From NCBI GenBank assembly GCA_017525245.1, contig JAFXTE010000063.1, positions 1-64,000 on the forward strand: a stretch of 64,000 bases of DNA. The letters run 5' to 3'. This document shows positions 1 through 6,115 of the stretch, in pieces. The translations under genes and the position numbers were made by a program. The notes below the pieces were generated by a model that was not told the origin of the DNA, did not search any database, and saw nothing but the letters and a program-made list of their open reading frames with translations. Within the stretch, counting starts at the first letter, position 1; each line of letters begins with the position of its first letter. The DNA comes from Bacteroidales bacterium. GTDB taxonomy: Bacteria; Bacteroidota; Bacteroidia; Bacteroidales; WCHB1-69.

Positions 1-174
1 AAAAACATGGAAAACCTCCGCCTGCGGACCAAACTGCTCCTTGAAAATCTCCCGAACACGGGCGGTGTAGGTGTCGTCGCCGTAGGCAATCTCATGGTCG
101 GCGTTACAGGCCGCAATAGCCTCTATTATAGCGGGATGCACTCCCGAATGGTTGTCGCTTCCGAAGGATCTCAT
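1..174 (-). CDS. Threonine aldolase / beta-eliminating lyase family, N-terminal part only
   Basis: Reading the minus strand from the ATG at 174 gives 58 residues before the window ends. They begin MRSFGSDNHSGVHPAI and continue with a HEIAYGDDTYT segment. This matches the N-terminus of the PLP-dependent low-specificity threonine aldolase family, which cleaves threonine to glycine and acetaldehyde in the cytoplasm. The PLP lysine lies outside the window, so the activity cannot be checked. The start is supported by a TACCTTTG -7 element 19 bases upstream. The gene is transcribed divergently from hemW. Confidence 0.75.
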   Translation of the reverse strand, partial: MRSFGSDNHSGVHPAIIEAIAACNADHEIAYGDDTYTARVREIFKEQFGPQAEVFHVF

Positions 175-193
175 TGTGATTTGGTTTAGGCGG

Positions 194-220
194 CAAAGGT
201 ACATATTTTTTGTACTTTTG
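194..220. promoter_or_regulatory. Mirror-symmetric divergent promoter pair (threonine aldolase / hemW)
   Basis: The minus-strand -7 box TACCTTTG is at 194-201 and the plus-strand -7 box TACTTTTG is at 213-220. They are separated by 11 bases. The whole stretch 191-223 is a near-perfect inverted repeat (CGGCAAAGGTAC ... GTACTTTTGCCG). RNA polymerase bound at one promoter should occlude the other. The plus box ends only four bases before the hemW ATG. Confidence 0.7.
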
Positions 221-224
221 CCGC

Positions 225-1376
225 ATGAAAGAAAAAAACGGTCTCTATATCCATATCCCGTTCTGCAAGTCCAAATGCGTCTATTGCGGATTCTATTCCA
301 CTGTGAACCAGAAGGATGTGGACAAATATGTAAGCTTTTTGATAAAAGAGATGGCACTGCGTTGCCGCGAGGCCAATGGTGAACCGATTAAAACCGTCTA
401 TTTCGGCGGCGGCACTCCCTCTGTCTTACAAACGCCTCAATTACAGCAAATTATAAATTTTGCAAAGAAGTGTTTTTCTTTTGAAGAGGATATGGAGATG
501 ACTATCGAGGGCAATCCCGAGCAGCTGACAGCCGATTACTGCCGTAATCTTAAAACATTGGGATTCAACAGAATAAGTATCGGCATTCAGTCTTTTCACG
601 ATGAAATACTACAGTTTTTGGGAAGAAAACATTCTGCGAAAGAAGCCTTGAAGGCTGTGGAGAATGCGCACAATGCCGGTTTCGAGAACATCTCCATTGA
701 CCTCATCTATGGCGTGAATGAGCGCAATAACGAACGGTGGCAGAAAGAGTTGGACACAGCATTCCATTTACCGATAAAACATTTCTCCGCCTACGCCTTG
801 ACGGTCGAAGAGAATTCACTACTCTACCGCCGCATCCACCAGCACAAAACCGTGGAACCCGATGAGGATTTGGCATCCATACAATATAATATATTGTCGG
901 AATCTGTGGAGAACTCACCATTCGCGCAGTACGAGGTCTCTAACTTCGCGATGAAGGGCTGGGAGTCCAAGCACAACTCCGCCTATTGGCACCGCGTGCC
1001 CTACATCGGGCTGGGGGCTTCGGCACACTCCTACGATGGACAGCACCGGCAGTGGAACGCCCCGAACCTCAGCGGTTATTTCACCCAAATCGAGGAGGGA
1101 AAAACCTACTACGAGCGCGAAACTCTCACCGACATTGACCAACACAACGAGTTCGTACTCTTGGGCTTACGTACGCGAAACGGCATAAACCTGCGCGAGA
1201 TGGAAAAACTTTTCGGTCACGAACGAACCGATGCACTCCTGAAATATTTCGAATCGGAGGTGGAAAATAACCTCTATCAATTGAAAGACAATCGTCTTCG
1301 GCTCACTCCTCAAGGGCTTTGGCATGCTGACGGCATCACCAGCGGCGCATTCCTCACCAACAGTGTTGACGTTTAA
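225..1376 (+). CDS. hemW: HemW-like radical SAM protein (heme chaperone family)
   Basis: This 383-residue protein belongs to the HemN/HemW radical SAM family. The N-terminus GLYIHIPFC carries the CxxxCxxC cluster motif (Cys14, Cys18, Cys21), and YFGGGTPS follows as the SAM-binding glycine motif. The length and the lack of the HemN N-terminal extension favour HemW, which in other bacteria binds heme and hands it to respiratory proteins, rather than the coproporphyrinogen oxidase HemN. An in-frame TTG lies upstream at 210, but the TACTTTTG promoter box at 213-220 overlaps that stretch. ATG 225 is therefore the real start, and the transcript is probably leaderless. Confidence 0.9.
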   Translation: MKEKNGLYIHIPFCKSKCVYCGFYSTVNQKDVDKYVSFLIKEMALRCREANGEPIKTVYFGGGTPSVLQTPQLQQIINFAKKCFSFEEDMEMTIEGNPEQLTADYCRNLKTLGFNRISIGIQSFHDEILQFLGRKHSAKEALKAVENAHNAGFENISIDLIYGVNERNNERWQKELDTAFHLPIKHFSAYALTVEENSLLYRRIHQHKTVEPDEDLASIQYNILSESVENSPFAQYEVSNFAMKGWESKHNSAYWHRVPYIGLGASAHSYDGQHRQWNAPNLSGYFTQIEEGKTYYERETLTDIDQHNEFVLLGLRTRNGINLREMEKLFGHERTDALLKYFESEVENNLYQLKDNRLRLTPQGLWHADGITSGAFLTNSVDV

Positions 1377-1398
1377 TAATTTAGACACTTCCAACAGC

Positions 1399-1460
1399 CT
1401 AAGTCTAAGTCTAAGTTTAAGTCTAAGTCATGGTCTAAGTCTTAAGTCTCAAGTCTCAAG
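1399..1460. repeat. Degenerate word repeat, AAGTCTAAGTCT family
   Basis: The space between the convergent genes hemW and ogt is filled with variants of the 6-7-base word AAGTCTA/AAGTCTC. The repeat runs directly into the TGA stop codon of ogt, so that stop codon is part of the repeat. The same word family recurs at 48016 and 51464. Confidence 0.8.
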
Positions 1461-2072
1461 TCAAAACAACGTCGGGTCCCAACTTTGGAGACCTTCCGCC
1501 CTGGCGTTGGACTTTGCCTCCATATTCAGCAGTTTGATTTTGCGGGAGACATCCCACCGGTAGCCGCCGAGAGTGCCATTGGTGCAGACCACACGGTGGC
1601 AGGGCACGATGCACATCACCGGATTGGCACCCACAGCCTGTCCCACCGGCCGGGCCGCTTTGGGCCGGTGAATCCGTTCCGCGATGTGGCGGTAGGTGGT
1701 CACCATGCCGTTGGGGATCGTGAGCAGATCCCGCCACACCTCAAGTTGGAACAGTGTGCCATACAGGTGCAGGCAAAGACTCGGCACCTTATCGTCGTGA
1801 CGACGGAGCAGCAACAGGGCCTTTTTGTGCAAAGACACGGTGCGGTTGCGGAATCGCGCCTTAGGGAAATGCCGCTTCAGCGTTGCTTCAGGTTCCCACT
1901 TCATGGCGGCGGGCATGATGAAACAGATTCCCTTGGGTGTCGAAGCAATCAACACGCGCCCGATGGGAGCGGACTGGATACTGTAACTGATGACGAGGGG
2001 CTTCTCTTTGCCCAAGAATTCCTCCCGCGACATCGGCTCAATCCAGATGCGGCAGTGTTTTTTGTCGTTCAT
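1461..2072 (-). CDS. ogt: Methylated-DNA--[protein]-cysteine S-methyltransferase (Ogt/Ada-C type)
   Basis: This 203-residue protein carries the suicide alkyl-acceptor motif PCHRVV in the context NPVMCIVPCHRVVCTNG. Downstream GGYRW and a basic C-terminus are as expected for O6-alkylguanine transferases, which move the alkyl group from DNA onto the motif cysteine. The reading frame stays open 67 codons further upstream, but a TATCTTTG box at 2091-2098 lies inside that extension, so I place the start at ATG 2072. The N-terminal part of about 90 residues is less conserved and lacks the zinc-binding cysteines of Ada. The gene is convergent with hemW and divergent from hicAB. Confidence 0.9.
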   Translation of the reverse strand: MNDKKHCRIWIEPMSREEFLGKEKPLVISYSIQSAPIGRVLIASTPKGICFIMPAAMKWEPEATLKRHFPKARFRNRTVSLHKKALLLLRRHDDKVPSLCLHLYGTLFQLEVWRDLLTIPNGMVTTYRHIAERIHRPKAARPVGQAVGANPVMCIVPCHRVVCTNGTLGGYRWDVSRKIKLLNMEAKSNARAEGLQSWDPTLF

Positions 2073-2090
2073 TTCAAGCGAATTAGACGG

Positions 2091-2098
2091 CAAAGATA
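2091..2098 (-). promoter_or_regulatory. -7 promoter element of ogt
   Basis: TATCTTTG on the minus strand fits the Bacteroidetes TAnnTTTG consensus and ends 18 bases before the chosen ATG. Confidence 0.6.
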
Positions 2099-2199
2099 CA
2101 AAAATATACATAGTGTTCCGCATTACCACCGACCAAGAAAACAACCATACGAGTTTCGTGAAAAGGCAGTGTTCATAAAAATAATCGCTCTTATCAATC

Positions 2200-2224
2200 A
2201 GTATTAAAAATAATACTATCTTTG
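2200..2224 (+). promoter_or_regulatory. hicAB promoter with overlapping palindrome (likely HicB operator)
   Basis: The -7 box TATCTTTG is at 2217-2224. A perfect inverted repeat, AGTATT at 2200-2205 and AATACT at 2212-2217, occupies the spacer and overlaps the first base of the box. Toxin-antitoxin operons are typically repressed by their antitoxin, and HicB carries a C-terminal DNA-binding domain, so this is the natural operator candidate. Its function is inferred from position. Confidence 0.55.
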
Positions 2225-2241
2225 CCGCGAAATCTATTTTT

Positions 2242-2436
2242 ATGAAAACAAAAAAAGTAAAAGAAGTCATCAAGATGCTCGAGAAGGACGGATGGTACCT
2301 CGCCTACACGAAAGGGGACCATCGGCAATACAAACACCCGACAAAAAAGGGGAAGGTTACGGTAAACAAAAAGCTGTCAGACGATTTAGATGACTTTTAT
2401 TTAAGCAGCATTTTCAAACAAGCAGGTTGGAAATAA
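2242..2436 (+). CDS. hicA: HicA-family mRNA interferase toxin
   Basis: This 64-residue basic protein has the double-stranded RNA-binding fold pattern of HicA. It begins with a KVKEVIKMLEKDGW helix, followed by GDHRQYKHP, which contains the catalytic histidine, and then KGKVTV. HicA toxins cleave mRNA until neutralised by HicB. The gene starts 17 bases after its -7 box and lies 19 bases before hicB, giving the usual toxin-first order of this family. The protein looks complete and has no visible defect. Confidence 0.9.
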   Translation: MKTKKVKEVIKMLEKDGWYLAYTKGDHRQYKHPTKKGKVTVNKKLSDDLDDFYLSSIFKQAGWK

Positions 2437-2455
2437 ACATTGAATAAGAACAATT

Positions 2456-2866
2456 ATGGAAAAGATAATAGTATCAGTGGATTGGTGCGGTAAAAATTAC
2501 GCCGCATATATTTGTGACGAAAGAATTGGCGGTGTAGTGCTTGCCACCGGAAAAACTTTCGAGGATTTGCAAAAAGACGCTGAAGAGGGTGTTCGCACCC
2601 AGATTGAAGGTTGTCTTTTGGACAATGACCCCATACCCGAAGCCATTCAACGAGGCGAATACACACTTGAATATGAGAAAAGAATAAGTGCAATTCTGCA
2701 TGAGGCGCAGCAATACACCACATTGTCTGCCCTCAGCAGAATAACCGGTATCAAGCACGCGCAACTGTCACACTACGCCAATGCCGTTTCCCAGCCACGG
2801 CCAGCCCAACGGACACGCATTCTCGAAGGCATCCATAAGATAGGAGAATCCTGCCTAGCATTATAA
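2456..2866 (+). CDS. hicB: HicB-family antitoxin
   Basis: This 136-residue protein has two parts. Residues 1-60 are the partial RNase H-like HicB fold (IIVSVDWCGKNYAAYI ... GKTFEDLQKDAEEG), which binds HicA. The C-terminal 60 residues contain a helix-turn-helix (LSALSRITGIKHAQLSHYA) that can bind the operon promoter. In many HicB proteins the first strand carries DxEGG; here it is VDWCGKNYAAYI. The gene follows hicA in the same transcription unit, and together they form a complete type II toxin-antitoxin module. Confidence 0.85.
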   Translation: MEKIIVSVDWCGKNYAAYICDERIGGVVLATGKTFEDLQKDAEEGVRTQIEGCLLDNDPIPEAIQRGEYTLEYEKRISAILHEAQQYTTLSALSRITGIKHAQLSHYANAVSQPRPAQRTRILEGIHKIGESCLAL

Positions 2867-2902
2867 CAATTCTTGATTTAAGAAATTATAAACATCCCGA
2901 AT

Positions 2903-4537
2903 ATGAAAAAAATCACCCTTTTGACCATCATCCTCGCGGCCGTTATGCTATTCGGCTGCCAGAAACCCAAAGCCATCGTGGTCATCCCTGAACCCGTGGA
3001 AATCACCCCGAAAGGCGGACAGTTCACCATCGACAACCAGACGATGCTCTGCTTCGACAACCTCGGAGCCGAAGCTTCCGAGACCTCGAAGATGATCCGC
3101 GACCTCTACGAGAGCTACTTCAAGCTGCGGCCCAACCTCGGCGACGAGGAGAGCGCGAAAAAGCACTCCATCCTTTTCAGCATCAGCAAGAAAGAGATCA
3201 AGAACATCGGCGACGAAGGGTACGTGCTCACGGTGAAGCCCAACCGCATCGTGGCGGAGGCCAACACCACCGCCGGTCTCTTCTACGCCATGCAGACGCT
3301 GATGCAGATGGCTGGCACCGACAAGTTAGCCGACAACAAAACTTTCGCAGTGCCGTGCGCCGTCATCACCGACTACCCGCGCTTCGCCTACCGCGGCGCC
3401 CACCTCGACGTGTCGCGCCACTTCTTCGACACCGCCTTCGTGAAGAAGTACATTGACATGCTGGCGTTCTTCAAGATCAACAAGTTCCACTGGCATCTCA
3501 CCGACGACCACGGCTGGCGCATCCAGATTGACCGATACCCCGAGCTCACCCGCGTGGGCGCGTGGCGTCCTGAGCGCACCTCTTGGGACACGCTGCACCC
3601 GGTAATGCCCGACGAACCCATGACCTACGGCGGTTTCTACACCAAAGAACAGATCCGCGACATCGTGCGCTATGCCGCTGCCCGCCACATTGACATCATC
3701 CCCGAAATCGAGATTCCCGGCCACTGCAGCGCCATCCTCGCCGCCTACCCACAGTACGCATGCGACGACTATCCCTACACCGTGGCCGTGGGTCCCTACT
3801 GGCCACCCAAAGCCATCATGTGCGCCGGCAATGACGGCGTGATTACTTTCTACAAGAACGTACTCACCGAAGTGGCCGAGCTCTTCCCCTACCCGCTCAT
3901 CCACATCGGCGGCGACGAGGCCTTTAACGACAACTGGCAGGTCTGTCCGAAATGCCAGCAACGCATTCAAGACAAGGGACTTAGAAATGAGTTTGAGCTG
4001 CAACAATGGCTGATGAACCAGATCGAGCATCACCTAGATTCGCTCGGCAAGAAGGCCATCATCTGGGACGACATCGTGTCGGACGACATGGTGAACACCT
4101 CCACCATCATGTGCTGGCAGGGCCTTGATGTGGCGAAGACCGCCGCCAAGCACGGCAACGACGTCATCATGTGCCCCACCACGCATTGCTACTTCAACTA
4201 CTACCAAAGCAAGGACAAGGACGAGCGGCTCTGCATGGAGGGTTACGTCTCCTTAGGCAAGGCCTACTCTTTCGACCCAATGCCGGAAGGCCTGAGCGAA
4301 GCGCAACAGAAGCACATCCTCGGTGGACAATGCAATCTCTGGACCGAGTTCGTGAACGACCCCGAAACGGCCGAATACATGATCATGCCGCGACTGTTCG
4401 CGTTGTCGGAGTGCGTTTGGAGCCCGAAAGAGAAGAAAGACCCGAAGAAATTCGCCACGAAAGTCGATTTCGAGCGCAATCTGATGAAAAAATTGGGATA
4501 TAGGCCATCGAACAGAACGGTGATGGAGCTGGAATAG
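2903..4537 (+). CDS. Beta-N-acetylhexosaminidase, GH20 family, lipoprotein
   Basis: This 544-residue protein has a lipoprotein signal peptide (MKKITLLTIILAAVMLFGC). A GH20b domain occupies about residues 25-155 and a GH20 TIM barrel the rest. The barrel contains DVSRHFF, HWHLTDDHGWR and the catalytic Asp-Glu pair in HIGGDEAF. Enzymes of this family remove terminal GlcNAc or GalNAc by substrate-assisted catalysis using the neighbouring acetamido group. The signal peptide places it at the outer membrane or in the periplasm, so it probably serves glycan or chitin-oligosaccharide scavenging. No SusCD pair or other glycan genes lie nearby, and no clear TAnnTTTG box precedes it. Confidence 0.92.
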   Translation: MKKITLLTIILAAVMLFGCQKPKAIVVIPEPVEITPKGGQFTIDNQTMLCFDNLGAEASETSKMIRDLYESYFKLRPNLGDEESAKKHSILFSISKKEIKNIGDEGYVLTVKPNRIVAEANTTAGLFYAMQTLMQMAGTDKLADNKTFAVPCAVITDYPRFAYRGAHLDVSRHFFDTAFVKKYIDMLAFFKINKFHWHLTDDHGWRIQIDRYPELTRVGAWRPERTSWDTLHPVMPDEPMTYGGFYTKEQIRDIVRYAAARHIDIIPEIEIPGHCSAILAAYPQYACDDYPYTVAVGPYWPPKAIMCAGNDGVITFYKNVLTEVAELFPYPLIHIGGDEAFNDNWQVCPKCQQRIQDKGLRNEFELQQWLMNQIEHHLDSLGKKAIIWDDIVSDDMVNTSTIMCWQGLDVAKTAAKHGNDVIMCPTTHCYFNYYQSKDKDERLCMEGYVSLGKAYSFDPMPEGLSEAQQKHILGGQCNLWTEFVNDPETAEYMIMPRLFALSECVWSPKEKKDPKKFATKVDFERNLMKKLGYRPSNRTVMELE

Positions 4538-4570
4538 TTCAATTCACCATTCACTATTCACTAATCACAA
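4538..4570. repeat. Degenerate word repeat, CATTCA family
   Basis: Variants of ATTCACC/ATTCACT begin at the base after the TAG stop of the hexosaminidase gene. The word family recurs at 48191, 50971 and 63021. Confidence 0.65.
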
Positions 4571-4572
4571 AG

Positions 4573-4602
4573 ATTGGGGCTGTCCGTTGGGGCGGCCTCA
4601 AT
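4573..4602. terminator. Bidirectional hairpin between convergent genes
   Basis: ATTGGGGCTGTCC at 4573-4585 pairs with GGGGCGGCCTCAAT at 4589-4602 through a three-base loop, with some G-T pairs. It lies just before the stop codon of the HEPN gene and after the GH20 gene. There is no long T tract, so it may be a weak terminator or a 3'-end stabiliser. Confidence 0.5.
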
Positions 4603-4604
4603 TA

Positions 4605-5006
4605 TTACAACGTATTACAAATCCCTATCATCTTATCCAACAATATTTTAACCATCGGCAAATAGCGTTGAATTTCTTCTTCAGTAACTTCCACAAAGTC
4701 TTCATAATCACCCTCTTGTCGTAATGAGAATAATTTCCGGATCAGTCGGATGTCTTCTGTTGACAATAACCCTTGTTGTACAAGATGGAGACTTATCATC
4801 GCAATAACACCCGCATGGGTGTGAGCGGCCAATCCCTTCTTGATTAATATTGCTGTTGAAGCATAAAACAAAGCATAATACAAACGATTGGCCGCAATGT
4901 TCCATAAACCAATTGCCGACACCTTTTCCGCTTCATCAATGGCATTTTGTGCTTTTTCAATACGGTAACTCACTACCGCAACTCTTTCTTCTTCAGACAA
5001 GCTCAT
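4605..5006 (-). CDS. HEPN domain protein, partner of MNT nucleotidyltransferase
   Basis: This 133-residue all-helical protein matches the HEPN family (PF05168 type), with the signature AANRLYYALFYAS at residues 38-50. In MNT/HEPN modules the HEPN protein is the toxin, an RNase that the MNT protein neutralises by AMPylation. The usual active-site pattern in this subfamily is Arg-X6-His. Here Arg41 is present but position 48 is Tyr, so catalysis may be weak or lost. Its ATG overlaps the MNT stop codon in an ATGA arrangement, showing translational coupling. Confidence 0.8.
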   Translation of the reverse strand: MSLSEEERVAVVSYRIEKAQNAIDEAEKVSAIGLWNIAANRLYYALFYASTAILIKKGLAAHTHAGVIAMISLHLVQQGLLSTEDIRLIRKLFSLRQEGDYEDFVEVTEEEIQRYLPMVKILLDKMIGICNTL

Positions 5007-5323
5007 AATTCGATATGCTCTTTTAAGACATTAAATTTAAATAAGGACGGCGGTGCCGTTTCCCATTGTTTCGTGTTATAGGTAAAAGCGTTGATTTCCT
5101 CCCCGATTTGGAGTCCTTTCCACCATAAGTCGTATGAAATGTCGCTTCGTGCATCAAAATTCATGTCAGGATCGTTGACCAACACAATAACATCCCAGTC
5201 TGAGTCCTGGCGAGCAGTACCTTTGGCACGCGAACCATACAGTAAAATCCGCGCACTAGGATCCACCGACAGCACTGTCTTTCGGATAAGATCAATAACA
5301 TTTTTTGTGTCAACAACTTCCAT
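5003..5323 (-). CDS. MNT-type minimal nucleotidyltransferase (antitoxin of HEPN pair)
   Basis: The protein has 106 residues when started at ATG 5323. It carries the polymerase-beta-like core GSRAKG at residues 30-35 and SDWD at 41-44, which provides the metal-binding aspartates. Proteins of this kind transfer AMP to a tyrosine of the partner HEPN toxin. The frame is open a further 13 codons upstream, but the TATCTTTG box at 5343-5350 makes the shorter form the better choice. It is cotranscribed with the overlapping HEPN gene. Confidence 0.85.
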   Translation of the reverse strand: MEVVDTKNVIDLIRKTVLSVDPSARILLYGSRAKGTARQDSDWDVIVLVNDPDMNFDARSDISYDLWWKGLQIGEEINAFTYNTKQWETAPPSLFKFNVLKEHIEL

Positions 5324-5342
5324 ACTTACATTTTTCAATCGG

Positions 5343-5350
5343 CAAAGATA
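5343..5350 (-). promoter_or_regulatory. -7 promoter element of the MNT/HEPN operon
   Basis: TATCTTTG on the minus strand, followed by CCG, ends 19 bases before the MNT ATG. Confidence 0.6.
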
Positions 5351-5439
5351 CATTATTTTCAATCACACGGTTGTTTCCGTGCGCATTTAATTTGTGCGGA
5401 GAGGTTTCCACACATGAAGAAATCATGTAAACAGCCAAA

Positions 5440-5624
5440 TCATCTTTCCTCTAACAACGGCAAGTGATCCTCCTTCAAAAGATTCATTCTTGTCGTGAGC
5501 ATATCGGCATACTCTTTGGTTGCAGGCACATTAACAGGATAACAATCGGAAGACTAAATTTAATCTGCTCGAAGTTCCTGTCCAATTCATCCTGGCTCAC
5601 CCATTTTTTGGTGTCAACTTCCAT
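5440..5624 (-). pseudogene. Frameshifted small gene of unknown family
   Basis: A good TATTTTTG box (5652-5659, minus strand) precedes an ATG at 5624. The frame encodes MEVDTKKWVSQDELDRNF and continues to about residue 30, where the sense stops looking protein-like. It closes at a stop at 5484. A shift of one frame continues plausibly with VNVPATKEYADMLTTRMN to a stop at 5440. The two halves look like one gene of about 60 codons broken by a single indel near 5535. The first codons resemble the start of the neighbouring MNT gene (ATGGAAGTTG then ACACAAAAAATG-like sequence), but no nucleotidyltransferase motif follows. I do not recognise the family. Confidence 0.5.
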
Positions 5625-5672
5625 ATAAACGTGATTTTCTTATTGTGACGGCAAAAATACTAAATAATTCTT

Positions 5673-6040
5673 TTACAATTCCCCCGCACCCAGCCGACGC
5701 ACCACCTCCACCACGTTAACACTCTCAATCAACGTGAAACAAAACAGTTTCTTCCCCAGATCCTTGAATGAAGCCCCGAAAGTGTACAATACATTGTCGT
5801 AGTTCGGCAAACTGTTCTGTCTCCTTCCTGCTGAACTATTTCCATTTTGGAAACAGTTGAATTAGTTTGCAACTCTCCTGATTCAAAGATGTTTTTAATA
5901 TGCTTTGAAATTGCAGGCACAGCTGTTCCTTAAAGAATTGCCATTTGCTTTTGACTCAACCAAACAGTCTCATTTTCAACAAGAACATCCAATTTCACTT
6001 GAAGGTCTTCCGACTGGTATAATTTCATTTCAGTGGACAT
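5673..6040 (-). pseudogene. Remnant of a RhuM-family protein, frameshifted and internally deleted
   Basis: From ATG 6040 the minus strand reads MSTEMKLYQSEDLQVKLD and then VWLSQKQMAIL before an in-frame TAA. Another frame resumes with VPAISKHIKNIFESGEL and NSTVSKMEIVQQEGDR. Both parts match the N-terminus of RhuM-type (Virulence_RhuM) proteins, which are usually over 300 residues and carry a winged-helix-like DNA-binding start. After a further frame change the tail reads VLYTFGASFKDLGKKLFCF, resembling the C-terminal motif of some ORF6N/RhuM-like proteins. The middle is missing. A TATGTTTG box at 6065-6072 (minus strand) remains. Confidence 0.7.
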
Positions 6041-6115
6041 AATATTTCGTTTTTAAATTGGCTGCAAACATACAACAAAAAAGACCGCTTGTCAAGAGGG
6101 AAAATCGTTTTTATC

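Noticed and set aside
210..224. TTG start for hemW five codons upstream
   Set aside because: These codons overlap the -7 promoter element, so they cannot be in the mRNA.
1485..2207. Open frame of 240 codons on the plus strand opposite ogt
   Set aside because: The minus strand encodes the complete PCHRVV alkyl-transferase here; the plus frame has no recognisable protein features.
2073..2273. 67-codon N-terminal extension of ogt
   Set aside because: It crosses the ogt promoter box and the hicAB operator and encodes only hydrophobic, low-information sequence.
3326..4033. Open frame of 235 codons antisense to the GH20 gene
   Set aside because: The plus-strand gene has all catalytic motifs across this region; the antisense frame is low-complexity (Val/Gly/Asp) and has no start context.
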